DNA of 64,000 bases, from NCBI RefSeq assembly GCF_036370855.1, contig NC_088113.1, forward strand, positions 16,016,501 through 16,080,500, given 5' to 3'. Each line of letters opens with the position of its first letter. The stretch's first letter is position 1. This stretch comes from Dromaius novaehollandiae. Taxonomy: Eukaryota > Chordata > Aves > Casuariiformes > Dromaiidae. The notes under the pieces were generated by a model that saw only the letters and a list, made by a program, of their open reading frames with translations, was not told where the DNA came from and made no database searches. A program made the position numbers and the translations under genes. This document shows positions 62,661 through 64,000 of the stretch, in pieces.

Positions 62661-64000
62661 GGATGTTTCTGAGTTATTCTTCTAATGACGGCAAGCAATG
62701 TACTACATATGTTAGCTCTCACCGCAGAGCATCACCCTGGGTTTTCTGTACACAACAGAGCACAACCACGTATGAAATCCTGCACATCCTAAGAGGGAAC
62801 TCAGCTGACCTGAAACTCCCCACGAGCTCAGGATCTACATAAGAGCTTTTCAAAACATCCTTTCACCACGTAACTTCAGGCACACTGGAAAACAGGTTCA
62901 GACACTGCATTACACGGCTTTAGCCTAGCTTTCTTCTGAAGCTGTGATCATCGTCTTATCTGTCTCACGTCCACAACTAAAATGGTGAAGCACTCATGGT
63001 GGGTTGCCTATAAAGTTTTTTTGCAGCACTAGAAAAGTAAATATTTTGTTCTTGGAATCACGGAATCATTTCTTTCTCCTGTAGTCCAGGAGAGTCCATC
63101 CCACCACAGCTTTTGGCTCTGACTGGCAACTTCGTAGTATGAAATCATTGCCAAAGCAAAACCTAGATATTTTAATCAAAAGTGGCTTTGCCGCACCATG
63201 GTAGGCACTTGACTACAGTCAAAAAGTACAATCATAACGAAGCGGAGAAACCAGATTCCCAGGCTTAAGTCAGACATGGCCACCCCACTGGGTGAAACTT
63301 CACCTCGCTCTTTGTGTTACCAGAGCGGCCGACTCCTGCCAGCAAAGACGCTGTAGTTTGGGTAAACTGTTCCTCCTAATCCACGCCAGCTGCCCCGACT
63401 CAAGACGGGCCACACAGGAGCGAGAGCAGTTGCTGAACCCTGTGCTCAGCCTCGCTCTGCTTCAGGGAAATTCCCGTCTCTGCTAGGACACAGGATTATG
63501 CCTACAGATTCAGGAAAGAAACAGCAGCAGGAACGCGAGGCAAGAGAGAGAGCGTTGTGGTCAGGAAGGTGAGAAGAAAGATGTGGACTCCTGCACCTCA
63601 AAGGTCTTCTTCAGTATAAGCCATGTTTCAATAAAATGGCTTCTTAAAACTGCCCTAAGTTGCTGTTCACCTTGAAGAAGACCAGGCCTAGCCCTGTAAA
63701 TGGGCCGATGGGGCTTGATCCTGCTTTCAGAGAAGTCAGTAAATAGGAAAGAGCCCATAATATCAACAACACAGGATCATGACCTTGTTCAGAAAATTCC
63801 CTTCTCCACAAACAGAATAAACTGACAATAAATGCTGGATCTGGAGAACGAAGGGGGACGAAGGAGATACAGGGATACAGGATACTCGCTACGCAAATGA
63901 AGTGAAGCAAGGAAGACACAAAAGAGCTGCCAGAGGACTAGGGAAGTGTGAGGAGAAATCCCGGCACCAGCGGCAGGCGCGAGTGCAACTTCCCAGGAGA

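Larger units (their letters stand above)
58071..64000 (-). other. Probable APCDD1L intron 1 and/or 5' flank
   Basis: I could not find the signal-peptide exon: no minus-strand ATG followed by a hydrophobic stretch ending in a phase-1 donor was convincing. The first 600 bases continue the GC-rich island and hold a 26-base tandem repeat. The rest is ordinary AT-rich sequence with two MIR-like relics and a G13 run near 60627-60639. The coding start may lie beyond the window. Confidence 0.5.

Noticed and set aside
63040-63110. Text resembling the 3' end of a CR1 ('ggaatcacggaatcatttct')
   Set aside because: Only about 20 bases resemble CR1 and the following sequence does not continue the family.

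Overview
The window looks like avian nuclear DNA. It carries a 3'-truncated CR1 LINE of the type abundant in birds (460-631), genes with GT-AG introns, CpG islands, and GC-rich minisatellites of the kind common on small bird chromosomes. The species cannot be fixed from this sequence alone. The gene order matches human 20q13.32 (RAB22A, VAPB, APCDD1L), which corresponds to chicken chromosome 20; this synteny is recalled knowledge, not computed.

Layout. 1 to about 5.1 kb: AT-rich sequence with no coding exon, possibly the 3' UTR or flank of an upstream plus-strand gene (RAB22A by synteny). About 5.1-9.5 kb: intergenic. 9.5-10.6 kb: a strong CpG island holding the VAPB promoter and first coding exon. 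9,937-41,902 (+): complete VAPB coding sequence in six exons, whose junctions I resolved base by base. They join in frame to a 243-residue protein, the same length as human VAPB. From 41,903: a long VAPB 3' UTR with several AATAAA signals, then a convergent intergenic interval with an old CR1/L3-like fragment near 51.4-51.8 kb. 54,011-58,045 (-): three coding exons, including the last, of APCDD1L; the short signal-peptide exon was not found. 58.1-64 kb: probably APCDD1L intron 1 or 5' flank, with degraded MIR-like SINE relics.

Function. VAPB is a tail-anchored ER protein that tethers FFAT-motif partners at membrane contact sites. APCDD1L is a secretory-pathway membrane protein related to the Wnt inhibitor APCDD1. 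They are convergent neighbours with no evident functional link.

Most of the window is noncoding, and most of its open frames are chance or GC-driven. The most interesting observations are: (1) an exon-like 54-base, phase 0-0 open segment in VAPB intron 4, at the site where the paralogue VAPA carries its alternative insert; (2) a GC-rich higher-order minisatellite and an almost pure C19 polypyrimidine tract in and next to APCDD1L introns; (3) a strong minus-strand polyadenylation signature at 48,144, which could end a long APCDD1L 3' UTR or a separate transcript. I saw no clear evidence of a wholly new biological system.
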